Source: Oligoflexia bacterium (GTDB taxonomy: Bacteria; Bdellovibrionota; JAFGOL01). Taken from it: a stretch of DNA of 5,590 bases. Made by a program: the position numbers and the translations under genes. The DNA lies in the NCBI GenBank assembly GCA_016926495.1, contig JAFGOL010000289.1, positions 1 to 5,590 on the forward strand. The letters run 5' to 3'. The notes under the pieces were generated by a model. The model was not told the origin of the DNA. It saw only the letters and a program-made list of their open reading frames with translations, and ran no database searches. Of this stretch, positions 1 through 5,590 are shown one piece after another (within the stretch, counting starts at the first letter, position 1; the number at the start of each line of letters is the position of its first letter).

Positions 1-1
1 A

Positions 2-631
2 AGGCTTACAATGTCAAACATGGCAATAGAGGCCGGAGGCAAGGCGGGTTTGATAGAAGCGGACCGGACCACGGTTAAATATATGGAGGAAAGGGCGAAA
101 AAAAAATATACAATCTACAAGGCTGACGCTGATGCAAAATATGAAAAGGTAATTGAGTATGACTGCGGCAAGATAGAACCGCAGGTTTCCTTTCCCCATC
201 TGCCCGAAAACACAAAACCGATTTCAAAGGTTGGAAAGGTGAGAATTGACCAGTCAGTCATAGGTTCATGCACAAACGGCAGGATAGAGGACCTGAGGGT
301 CGCGGCAGAAATACTGAAAGGCAGAAATGTGGATTCCGGCGTAAGATGCATTATTTTTCCCGGTTCCCAGGAGGTATATTTACAGGCACTGAAGGAAGGT
401 CTTATCGAGACCTTTGTAAAATCAGGATGTGTCTTTTCTCCGCCGACGTGCGGTCCCTGTCTCGGCGGCCATATGGGAATACTCGCAAAGGGCGAGGTTT
501 CCGTTGCGACAACAAACAGGAACTTTGTGGGAAGAATGGGACACCCCGAAAGCGGTGTTTATCTTGCTTCTCCGGCTATCGCCGCGGCATCCGCGATCAC
601 AGGCCGTATAGCCAGTCCCGAAGAACTGTAG
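2..631 (+). CDS. leuC: 3-isopropylmalate dehydratase large subunit, C-terminal part (5' end outside window)
   Basis: This is the large subunit of isopropylmalate isomerase, an aconitase-family [4Fe-4S] enzyme. With LeuD it converts 2-isopropylmalate to 3-isopropylmalate in the cytoplasm. The frame is open from base 2 and its first residues read [16 protein letters not shown], which matches an internal segment of the family, so the ATG at 11 is not the start. The 209 residues present are about half of the roughly 420 expected. The three cluster-binding cysteines are visible: one in GSCTNGR (TGC at 269) and two in TCGPCLGGH (449 and 458). The [11 protein letters not shown] and [12 protein letters not shown] motifs near the C-terminus also fit the family. 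The sequence resembles the short type shared by bacterial LeuC, archaeal LeuC and homoaconitase, so homoaconitase or another 2-oxoacid elongation substrate is possible. The leuD and leuB neighbours favour leucine synthesis. The stop overlaps the leuD ribosome binding site. Confidence 0.95.
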   Translation, partial: RLTMSNMAIEAGGKAGLIEADRTTVKYMEERAKKKYTIYKADADAKYEKVIEYDCGKIEPQVSFPHLPENTKPISKVGKVRIDQSVIGSCTNGRIEDLRVAAEILKGRNVDSGVRCIIFPGSQEVYLQALKEGLIETFVKSGCVFSPPTCGPCLGGHMGILAKGEVSVATTNRNFVGRMGHPESGVYLASPAIAAASAITGRIASPEEL

Positions 632-637
632 AGGAGG
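631..637 (+). promoter_or_regulatory. Ribosome binding site of leuD
   Basis: GAGGAGG begins on the last base of the leuC stop codon and lies 5 bases before the ATG at 643. It fixes the leuD start and shows that upstream in-frame ATGs, which lie inside leuC, are not used. The overlap with the stop suggests translational coupling of leuC and leuD. Confidence 0.8.
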
Positions 638-642
638 CAAAA

Positions 643-1137
643 ATGGAACTTAAAGGCAAAGTCTGGAAATTTGGTGACGATATTGATACCGACGTTATAA
701 TCCCCGCGCGTTACCTTAACACATCAGAGGCGTCAGAGCTTGCAAAGCATTGCATGGAAGACGCGGACAAAACCTTCGCGGGCAAGGTGCAGAAAGGCGA
801 TATCATTGTAGCTGGCAAGAATTTCGGCAGCGGGTCGTCAAGGGAGCATGCCCCCCTTTCCATAAAGGCATCCGGGGTTTCGTGCGTGATCGCAAAAAGC
901 TTCGCCAGGATTTTTTACAGGAATTCCTTTAATATAGGACTTCCCATTTTTGAATCCGACAAGGCATGCGACAGGATTTCAGAGGGTGATTTGATTGAAA
1001 TAGACGCATCAAACGGTCTTATAAAAAATAATACCAAAAAAGAAGAATATGTTGTAAAGCCTATACCCGAATTCATGCAGGAACTGCTTAGTGCGGGCGG
1101 CCTTATGGAATACGGAAAAAGAAAAATGGGTGTATAA
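643..1137 (+). CDS. leuD: 3-isopropylmalate dehydratase small subunit
   Basis: This is the small (swivel-domain) subunit that completes the isopropylmalate isomerase active site with LeuC. At 164 residues it is the short LeuD type. Family landmarks are [16 protein letters not shown] near residues 10-25, then [21 protein letters not shown], then the [15 protein letters not shown] segment. The SSREHAP loop carries the substrate-binding serine and arginine. The loop after the first strand reads YLNT, the form I associate with bacterial LeuD; this loop influences substrate choice in the archaeal isopropylmalate isomerase and homoaconitase pair. The position that is usually Cys in [12 protein letters not shown] is Ser here, probably a neutral change. 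The frame is open far upstream, but that part overlaps leuC in another frame, and the strong ribosome binding site selects the ATG at 643. It is almost certainly co-transcribed with leuC and leuB. Confidence 0.95.
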   Translation: MELKGKVWKFGDDIDTDVIIPARYLNTSEASELAKHCMEDADKTFAGKVQKGDIIVAGKNFGSGSSREHAPLSIKASGVSCVIAKSFARIFYRNSFNIGLPIFESDKACDRISEGDLIEIDASNGLIKNNTKKEEYVVKPIPEFMQELLSAGGLMEYGKRKMGV

Positions 1138-1138
1138 A

Positions 1139-1144
1139 AAGGAG
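1139..1144 (+). promoter_or_regulatory. Ribosome binding site of leuB
   Basis: AAGGAG lies 8 bases before the ATG at 1153 and directly after the leuD stop (TAA at 1135-1137). It supports that start. Confidence 0.8.
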
Positions 1145-1152
1145 TTAATACT

Positions 1153-2217
1153 ATGGCAAAAACGTTCAACATCGCTGTAATGCCGGGAGACGGAACAGGC
1201 CCTGAAGTAATCGCCGAAGGCGTGAAAGTACTGAATGCCGCTGCGTCAAAATCCGGTATCAAACTTAATTACAATTATTATGATTTCGGCGGGGAAAGAT
1301 ACCTGAGGACAGGGGAGACCCTGCCCGACAGCGCCGTTAAGGAGCTAAAGAGCCACGATGCCATATACCTGGGCGCCATGGGGCATCCCGACGTTAAGCC
1401 CGGAATACTTGAAAAGGATATTTTGCTGAAACTCAGGTTTGAATTCGATCAGTATATAAATCTCAGGCCTGTAAAATTATACAAGGGTGTTGAAACACCC
1501 ATAAAAAACAAGACGCACGAGGACATTGATTTCGTGGTCGTGCGGGAAAATTCAGCCGGACTCTACACGGGGCAGGGCGGTATATCCAAAAAGGGCAGCA
1601 GCGATGAAGTAGCAACGCAGCTTATGATATATACCAGGCACGAAGTCGAAAGATGCATAAGGTATGCTTTTGAATATACCAAAAAGAGAAATAAAAAGAA
1701 CTGCCTCGCGCTTGCCCATAAAACCAACGTGTTAACATACGTGGGTGACCTGTGGATGAGGGTTTTCGAGGAAGTGGGTAAAAAGGATTATCCCGGTATT
1801 AAACGACGCTATGAAAACGTCGATGCAACAACCATGTGGTTTGTTGAAACACCGGAAAATTACGATGTCCTTGTAACAAGCAACATGTTCGGTGACATTA
1901 TTACCGATCTCGCAGCCGTTATTCAGGGCGGTATCGGAACAGCTCCGGGCGGAAATATCAATCCCGAAGGGCTCTCAATGTTCGAGCCTATAGGCGGCTC
2001 GGCACCGTCACATACCGGGAAAAATGTTATAAATCCCATTGCCGCGATAGCCGCAGGCCAGATGATGTTGGACTTTCTTGGCGCGAAGGAAGCCGCCGAT
2101 TCCATTGAAAACGCGCTGGAAAAGTCGCTGGCGTCGGGCAAAATAAAGGGCATGGCAGCTTGTAAAATGGGCATGGGAACTACCGAAGTGGGCGATCTTA
2201 TTGCTTCATTGCTTTAG
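1153..2217 (+). CDS. leuB: 3-isopropylmalate dehydrogenase (isocitrate/isopropylmalate dehydrogenase family)
   Basis: This is a 354-residue NAD(P)-dependent beta-decarboxylating dehydrogenase, a typical family length. It is expected to oxidise 3-isopropylmalate to 2-oxoisocaproate as a cytoplasmic dimer. Visible landmarks are the N-terminal MPGDGTGPEV; the substrate-binding arginines R95 and R105 in LRFEFDQYINLRP and R131 in VVRENSAGLYTG; catalytic Y138 and K190 (AHKTNVLT); metal-binding D224, D248 and D252 (NMFGDIITDL); and the cofactor loop EPIGGSAPSHTGKNVINP. The NLRP segment and the leuCD neighbours favour isopropylmalate. However, this subgroup also includes homoisocitrate, tartrate and NAD-isocitrate dehydrogenases, and close paralogues are often misnamed. 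The gap to leuD is 15 bases, so it is the last gene of a leuCDB cluster within this window. No leuA is visible; it may lie upstream of leuC. Sure of the family, fairly sure of the substrate. Confidence 0.88.
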   Translation: MAKTFNIAVMPGDGTGPEVIAEGVKVLNAAASKSGIKLNYNYYDFGGERYLRTGETLPDSAVKELKSHDAIYLGAMGHPDVKPGILEKDILLKLRFEFDQYINLRPVKLYKGVETPIKNKTHEDIDFVVVRENSAGLYTGQGGISKKGSSDEVATQLMIYTRHEVERCIRYAFEYTKKRNKKNCLALAHKTNVLTYVGDLWMRVFEEVGKKDYPGIKRRYENVDATTMWFVETPENYDVLVTSNMFGDIITDLAAVIQGGIGTAPGGNINPEGLSMFEPIGGSAPSHTGKNVINPIAAIAAGQMMLDFLGAKEAADSIENALEKSLASGKIKGMAACKMGMGTTEVGDLIASLL

Positions 2218-2230
2218 AGAAAAATTTATT

Positions 2231-2258
2231 TGTAGTATTTTTAGTTCATGATATACCT
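2231..2258 (+). promoter_or_regulatory. Weak candidate promoter for purA
   Basis: Within the AT-rich 101-base gap after leuB, TTGTAG (2231-2236) and TATACC (2253-2258) are separated by 16 bases and loosely resemble sigma-70 -35 and -10 boxes. Each matches consensus only partly (3 of 6 and 4 of 6). The gap is the only place where a separate purA promoter could sit outside coding sequence. A stem CGAAA/TTTCG can be drawn around 2269-2299, but it has a long loop and no following T run, so it is not a convincing terminator. I see no purine-riboswitch or operator motif that I recognise in this gap. Confidence 0.22.
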
Positions 2259-2304
2259 GTTTTGATGCGAAAAGGGGACTGTCATCAAGTGTATTTTCGT
2301 AAAT

Positions 2305-2310
2305 AGGGGG
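2305..2310 (+). promoter_or_regulatory. Ribosome binding site deciding the purA GTG start
   Basis: AGGGGG lies 8 bases before the GTG at 2319. A second in-frame GTG at 2310 overlaps this purine run and has no ribosome binding site at a proper distance upstream, so 2319 is the better start. Confidence 0.65.
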
Positions 2311-2318
2311 TGTTTCAA

Positions 2319-3614
2319 GTGTCATCTGTAGTAATTGTTGGATCTCAGTGGGGGGATGAAGGCAAGGGCAAGATGGTTGATTATTATGCCGGTCTTGCCG
2401 ATGCGGTTGTAAGGTATCAGGGTGGCAGCAACGCGGGCCATACGCTTGTAATAGACGGAAAAAAAATAGTAATGCACCTTATCCCGGCCGGTATTCTGCG
2501 GGAAAAACCCCTGTGCATACTCGCTGATAATGTGGTAATTGAGCCTAATACCCTGCTTTCCGAAATCGGTATGTTGAAAGACGCCGGTTGTAATATAAGT
2601 CCTTCCAGATTTAAGATCAGCGCGAGGGCGCATGTCACGATGCCTTATCACATCATGGTAGACCATTTACGCGAGATCAAAAGGGCAAGGGCCAAGATTG
2701 GAACTACCGGCAGGGGTATAGGACCCACATACGAAGACAAGGCAGCCCGTCGCGGCATAAGGGTGGGCGACTTGCTGCATCCCGAAGTCCTTAAGGAAAG
2801 GCTTGAAATAATCCTTGATGACAGAAATTATTATATTAAAAACTATCTCGAAGAAACCCCTTTTGCGTTTGACAAGCTTTTTGACGAGGCACTTAAATTC
2901 GGTGAGCAGCTGGCCCCTTATATTGACGATACATCACTGCTCCTGTGGAATATGTGCAGGGAAAACAAAAACATCCTTTTTGAAGGCGCGCAGGGCATAA
3001 TGCTCGACCTTAACGGCGGCACTTATCCTTACGTGACTTCATCCAACACAACCCCGGCAGCGGCAGCAGTGAGTGCCGGTGTTTCTCCCGCATTTCTTAA
3101 GAATATCGTGGGAGTGGCAAAGGCGTATACAACAAGGGTCGGTGAAGGCCCCATGCCTACCGAACTTAACTGCGAGGTCGGCGATCTTTTAAGGTTTCAG
3201 GGCGGTGAATACGGCGCCACAACCGGCAGGCCCAGGCGCTGCGGCTGGCTTGACATGGTCGCGTTGAGATACGCGATCAGGTACGCGGGCATAACATCAC
3301 TGATATTGACCAAGATTGACATACTGTCCGGATTTCCCGAAATCAAAGTCGCGGTCGCTTACGAGATCAACGGAAAAAGGTACGATGAATTTCCATACGA
3401 TATCTCAGTGTTGTACGAGGCAAAACCAATATACGAAATCTTACCCGGATGGAAAGAAGATATTAAAGGAGCGAGCAGCCTTGACGAGCTTCCCGAAAAT
3501 GCCAGGAACTATGTTAACTGGATCGTGGAACGGGCGGGAATACCCCTTGTAATGCTATCAGTCGGCGCGCAGCGCGGTGAAAGCATAGAAGCGTATAATC
3601 CGTTCAAGGCTTAA
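2319..3614 (+). CDS. purA: Adenylosuccinate synthetase
   Basis: This enzyme joins IMP and aspartate using GTP, the first committed step from IMP to AMP, in the cytoplasm. Started at GTG 2319 the protein is 431 residues, close to the usual 430, and begins MSSVVIVGSQWGDEGKGK like many family members. Key residues fall at expected positions: D13 in the GDEGKGK loop, H41 in GGSNAGHT, T129/T130 in KIGTTGRGIGP, R144 in DKAARRGIR, and the TTRVGEGP segment at 271-278. Then come GATTGRPRR at 299-307 and the guanine-recognition segment TKIDIL (K332, D334). The C-terminus reads LSVGAQRGESI where the consensus is closer to SVGPDRxQTI, still conserved in layout. The alternative GTG at 2310 would add only three residues. 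The kinase gene starts 6 bases after the stop. Function is essentially certain. Confidence 0.97.
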   Translation: MSSVVIVGSQWGDEGKGKMVDYYAGLADAVVRYQGGSNAGHTLVIDGKKIVMHLIPAGILREKPLCILADNVVIEPNTLLSEIGMLKDAGCNISPSRFKISARAHVTMPYHIMVDHLREIKRARAKIGTTGRGIGPTYEDKAARRGIRVGDLLHPEVLKERLEIILDDRNYYIKNYLEETPFAFDKLFDEALKFGEQLAPYIDDTSLLLWNMCRENKNILFEGAQGIMLDLNGGTYPYVTSSNTTPAAAAVSAGVSPAFLKNIVGVAKAYTTRVGEGPMPTELNCEVGDLLRFQGGEYGATTGRPRRCGWLDMVALRYAIRYAGITSLILTKIDILSGFPEIKVAVAYEINGKRYDEFPYDISVLYEAKPIYEILPGWKEDIKGASSLDELPENARNYVNWIVERAGIPLVMLSVGAQRGESIEAYNPFKA

Positions 3615-3620
3615 ATATTA

Positions 3621-5590
3621 ATGGGTTCAAATGTCCCTGTAAAGTTTGGCGAGTATTATCTCCTGGACAAGATCGCGGTGGGAGGCATGGCGGAGATCTG
3701 GCGTGCCAAGACCATAGGCATGGAGGGTTTTGAACGCGTTGTAGCCATCAAGTGCATACTGCCGTCGTATACGCAGAACCCGGAATTCAACGCCATGTTT
3801 GTTGACGAGGCAAGGATAGCCTCGACACTTAATCACAGCAACATAGTAAGGATTACCAATTTCGGAGTTATCGACGATAAATATTATCACGAAATGGAAT
3901 TTGTCGACGGCCGTAACATGAGGCAGGTATTGCAGAAATGCCAGTCGGCGCGCGCAGGCCTTCCCATAGATTCCTCCTGCTACATTATAAGCGAAATACT
4001 CAAGGGTCTGCATTACGCCCACATGAAGTACGATCCTGTTACAAATCAATCCCTTAATATAATACACAGGGACATGAGTCCGCAGAACATCATGGTGTCT
4101 TTTGAAGGCGAAGTTAAGATCATTGACTGGGGGATCGCCAAGGCAAAGGGTAAAATGGAGGAAACACGCGCCGGCATACTCAAGGGCAAGTTCGGCTACA
4201 TGAGCCCCGAGCAGGCCAACGGCGATACACTCGATAAGAGGACTGATATTTTCTCCGTCAGCACTGTTTTTTACGAAATGCTTACGGGCGAAAGGCTCTT
4301 TCTTTCGGATAATGAACTCAATACCCTTAAAAAGATCCAGCAATGCAATTTCCCGCCGCCGAGCAGGATAGAACCCGGTATTGACAAGGAACTTGAGTCC
4401 ATAGTGCTTAAGGGACTTGAAAAGGACAGGAACAAGAGGTACCAGCAGTCCATTGAAATGCACGAGGCTCTTGTGCATTATCTTTACAAGCATTATCCGT
4501 CGTATACCTGTTCAAAACTCGCAAAATACATAAAGGACATGTTCAGCACCGAAATTTTACAGGACAGGAAAAGAATAAAGGAAATAGAAAACAGTATGCC
4601 TTCCTATTCATGGACAGACGCCAGGGAAGACGACAGGACCAGGATAAGCAATCCTCTGGCAAGACCTTCGGGCGCTGAGCAGAAAACCAGGGTGCCTGAC
4701 GCCTGGGACGCGGGAGCCAGGACCGTAGTCACGTCCAATACGTCGGAGATTGGAAAGGAAACAGGTATTATTGCGGACGAAAAAACAATAATGACAAAAT
4801 CATCAAAACCTTCACCTCGCAGCAATCCTGAAGCTACCTTCTTCGATGCCGGGACCGAATACATTAAAAAAGCGTCTGAACCCGAAAAAGAACGGATCAA
4901 CCTGGATTTTCTTACGGATAAAAAAAATATTATAACAAAGCTTGCCCTTGCGGTACTGGTTGTAGTCGCTGTTTTTATTTTATTCGGCGATTATCTGAAA
5001 AAGGATACACCCGGTCAGCGACTGGATTTGGACGGAGGCAGGCAGACGGTAGGCGATATTGTAAAGCAGAAAACACCCGAAGCAGTGGAAGCCGGGCCGG
5101 CGCAAACGGAAACCGAACCCGTTACCGGGCAGGATGTTTACCAGGCTCCCGAAGAATCCCGTCCCGAGGTTCCGGAGACGCAGCCCGACGTTAACGCGAC
5201 CCTTTATCTTACCAGTCAGCCCGCAGGTGCTTTTGTTTACCTTGACAATAAAAGGGTTGGGATGACCCCTCTTGATCTGACCGATCTTAAAATAGGGAAG
5301 CGATATAACATTACCCTTGAATCAGACGGTTACAAAAAACTGTCGAGATATTTTACCTTAAAGAAAAGGACCAGCAATTTATCCCTGACACTCAGTCCGG
5401 TCCCGGGCTTTGCAGGCACGGCCGGATACCTCACTCTTAATGTGGCTCCGCCGGTTTTGATATATATTGACGGCAGGCTCGTTTCAAGGTTTAAATCATT
5501 GTCAAGATTCAGGGTAAGTCCCGGTGAACATCTGGTGAGGTTCAGGAATAAAAAGACCGGCATTGATTATTCCCTGAAGATCAAGGTTGG
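3621..5590 (+). CDS. Membrane-anchored Hanks-type Ser/Thr protein kinase with PEGA domains (3' end outside window)
   Basis: The 656 residues in the window show no stop, so the gene continues to the right. Residues about 12-288 are a protein kinase domain: nucleotide loop VGGMAEIW (20-27), ATP-anchoring K44 (VVAIK), helix-C E63 (FVDEARIAS), catalytic loop HRDMSPQN (149-156, base D151, N156), metal-binding D169 in DWG, activation segment ending GKFGYMSPEQ (to 198), and KDRNKRY (268-274). All residues needed for catalysis are present, so it should be active. HRDxSPQN in place of HRDxKPxN is common in myxobacterial-type kinases. DWG replaces DFG, and the first glycine of the ATP loop is Ala19. 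A charged, Thr-rich linker (about 300-436) leads to one membrane helix (about 437-456, LALAVLVVVAVFILF). A Pro/Glu-rich spacer (457-525) follows, then two PEGA-like beta domains (526-593 and 601 onward), probably outside the membrane. The kinase would then be cytoplasmic and the PEGA part could sense or bind the envelope. The ATG at 3621 has only a poor ribosome binding site (AAGG, 12 bases upstream), so translation may be coupled to purA. Substrate unknown. Confidence 0.93.
   Translation, partial: MGSNVPVKFGEYYLLDKIAVGGMAEIWRAKTIGMEGFERVVAIKCILPSYTQNPEFNAMFVDEARIASTLNHSNIVRITNFGVIDDKYYHEMEFVDGRNMRQVLQKCQSARAGLPIDSSCYIISEILKGLHYAHMKYDPVTNQSLNIIHRDMSPQNIMVSFEGEVKIIDWGIAKAKGKMEETRAGILKGKFGYMSPEQANGDTLDKRTDIFSVSTVFYEMLTGERLFLSDNELNTLKKIQQCNFPPPSRIEPGIDKELESIVLKGLEKDRNKRYQQSIEMHEALVHYLYKHYPSYTCSKLAKYIKDMFSTEILQDRKRIKEIENSMPSYSWTDAREDDRTRISNPLARPSGAEQKTRVPDAWDAGARTVVTSNTSEIGKETGIIADEKTIMTKSSKPSPRSNPEATFFDAGTEYIKKASEPEKERINLDFLTDKKNIITKLALAVLVVVAVFILFGDYLKKDTPGQRLDLDGGRQTVGDIVKQKTPEAVEAGPAQTETEPVTGQDVYQAPEESRPEVPETQPDVNATLYLTSQPAGAFVYLDNKRVGMTPLDLTDLKIGKRYNITLESDGYKKLSRYFTLKKRTSNLSLTLSPVPGFAGTAGYLTLNVAPPVLIYIDGRLVSRFKSLSRFRVSPGEHLVRFRNKKTGIDYSLKIKV
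5196..5590 (+). repeat. Tandem PEGA-like domains within the kinase gene
   Basis: The first unit (5196-5399) reads TLYLTSQPAGAFVYLDNKRV, then GMTPLDLTDLKIGKRY and a strand-rich end, a clear PEGA pattern: small sugar- or surface-associated beta domains with xPxGAxVxxDGxxxGxTP. The second (5421 to the window end) reads YLTLNVAPPVLIYIDGRLV and later SPGEHLVRFRN. It keeps the strand pattern but lacks the GxTP turn, so it is a diverged copy. The units are similar in protein layout, not as DNA repeats. Confidence 0.75.

Noticed and set aside
268..642. Upstream extension of leuD inside leuC (ATG at 268 in the leuD frame)
   Set aside because: This stretch encodes the conserved C-terminal half of LeuC in another frame, the extra residues resemble nothing in LeuD, and GAGGAGG fixes the start at 643.
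2267..2301. Possible hairpin (CGAAA/TTTCG) between leuB and purA as a terminator
   Set aside because: The stem is short and AT-rich, the loop is close to 20 bases and no T run follows.
2310..2318. GTG at 2310 as the purA start
   Set aside because: It overlaps the G-run that serves as ribosome binding site for 2319, and family members start with MSSVV as encoded from 2319.
3627..4493. A 288-codon open frame on the minus strand opposite the kinase domain
   Set aside because: The plus strand here encodes a complete, in-order set of kinase motifs, while the minus-strand product shows no family motif I recognise. It is a shadow produced by codon bias.
4604..5563. Minus-strand open frames of 77-98 codons opposite the kinase C-terminal half
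   Set aside because: They have no recognisable motif and lie opposite a continuous plus-strand frame encoding a linker, membrane helix and PEGA domains.
1..5590. CRISPR arrays, tRNA or rRNA genes, insertion sequences, phage or defence genes
   Set aside because: No regularly spaced repeats, tRNA-like arms, transposase motifs or terminal inverted repeats were seen; coding genes fill nearly the whole window.

Overview
This window looks like ordinary chromosome of a bacterium with intermediate GC. It holds five plus-strand genes packed head to tail: three leucine-biosynthesis (or 2-oxoacid chain-elongation) genes, then purA, then a membrane-anchored Ser/Thr protein kinase that runs off the right edge. 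The leu proteins are of the two-subunit, short LeuC/LeuD type seen in clostridia, archaea and many other anaerobes. The kinase resembles the Hanks-type kinases with C-terminal PEGA domains that are abundant in Myxococcota/Deltaproteobacteria and some candidate phyla. Arginine is mostly AGG/AGA and isoleucine is often ATA in all five genes. That argues against a high-GC myxobacterium and suggests a deltaproteobacterium-like or candidate-phylum organism, which I cannot name more closely.

Layout: bases 2-631 are the C-terminal half of leuC. Bases 643-1137 are leuD, and 1153-2217 are leuB or a close relative; these three are separated by 11 and 15 bases and each downstream gene has a clear ribosome binding site. 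A 101-base gap (2218-2318) is the only real intergenic space and holds at best a weak promoter candidate. purA follows at 2319-3614, started by a GTG. After only 6 bases the kinase gene begins at 3621 and stays open to the end of the window.

How the genes work together: LeuCD isomerises 2-isopropylmalate to 3-isopropylmalate and LeuB oxidises and decarboxylates it, so the first three genes are consecutive steps of one pathway. PurA commits IMP to AMP synthesis, and its link to the leu genes is probably only positional. The kinase is probably transcribed with purA; whether it has any functional link to purine or leucine metabolism cannot be read from the sequence.

I found no mobile element, CRISPR array, RNA gene or clear terminator. 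I also see no strong sign of an undescribed system. The most interesting part is the kinase: its regularly repeated threonine motifs in the juxtamembrane linker, its tandem PEGA ectodomain and its tight coupling to purA.
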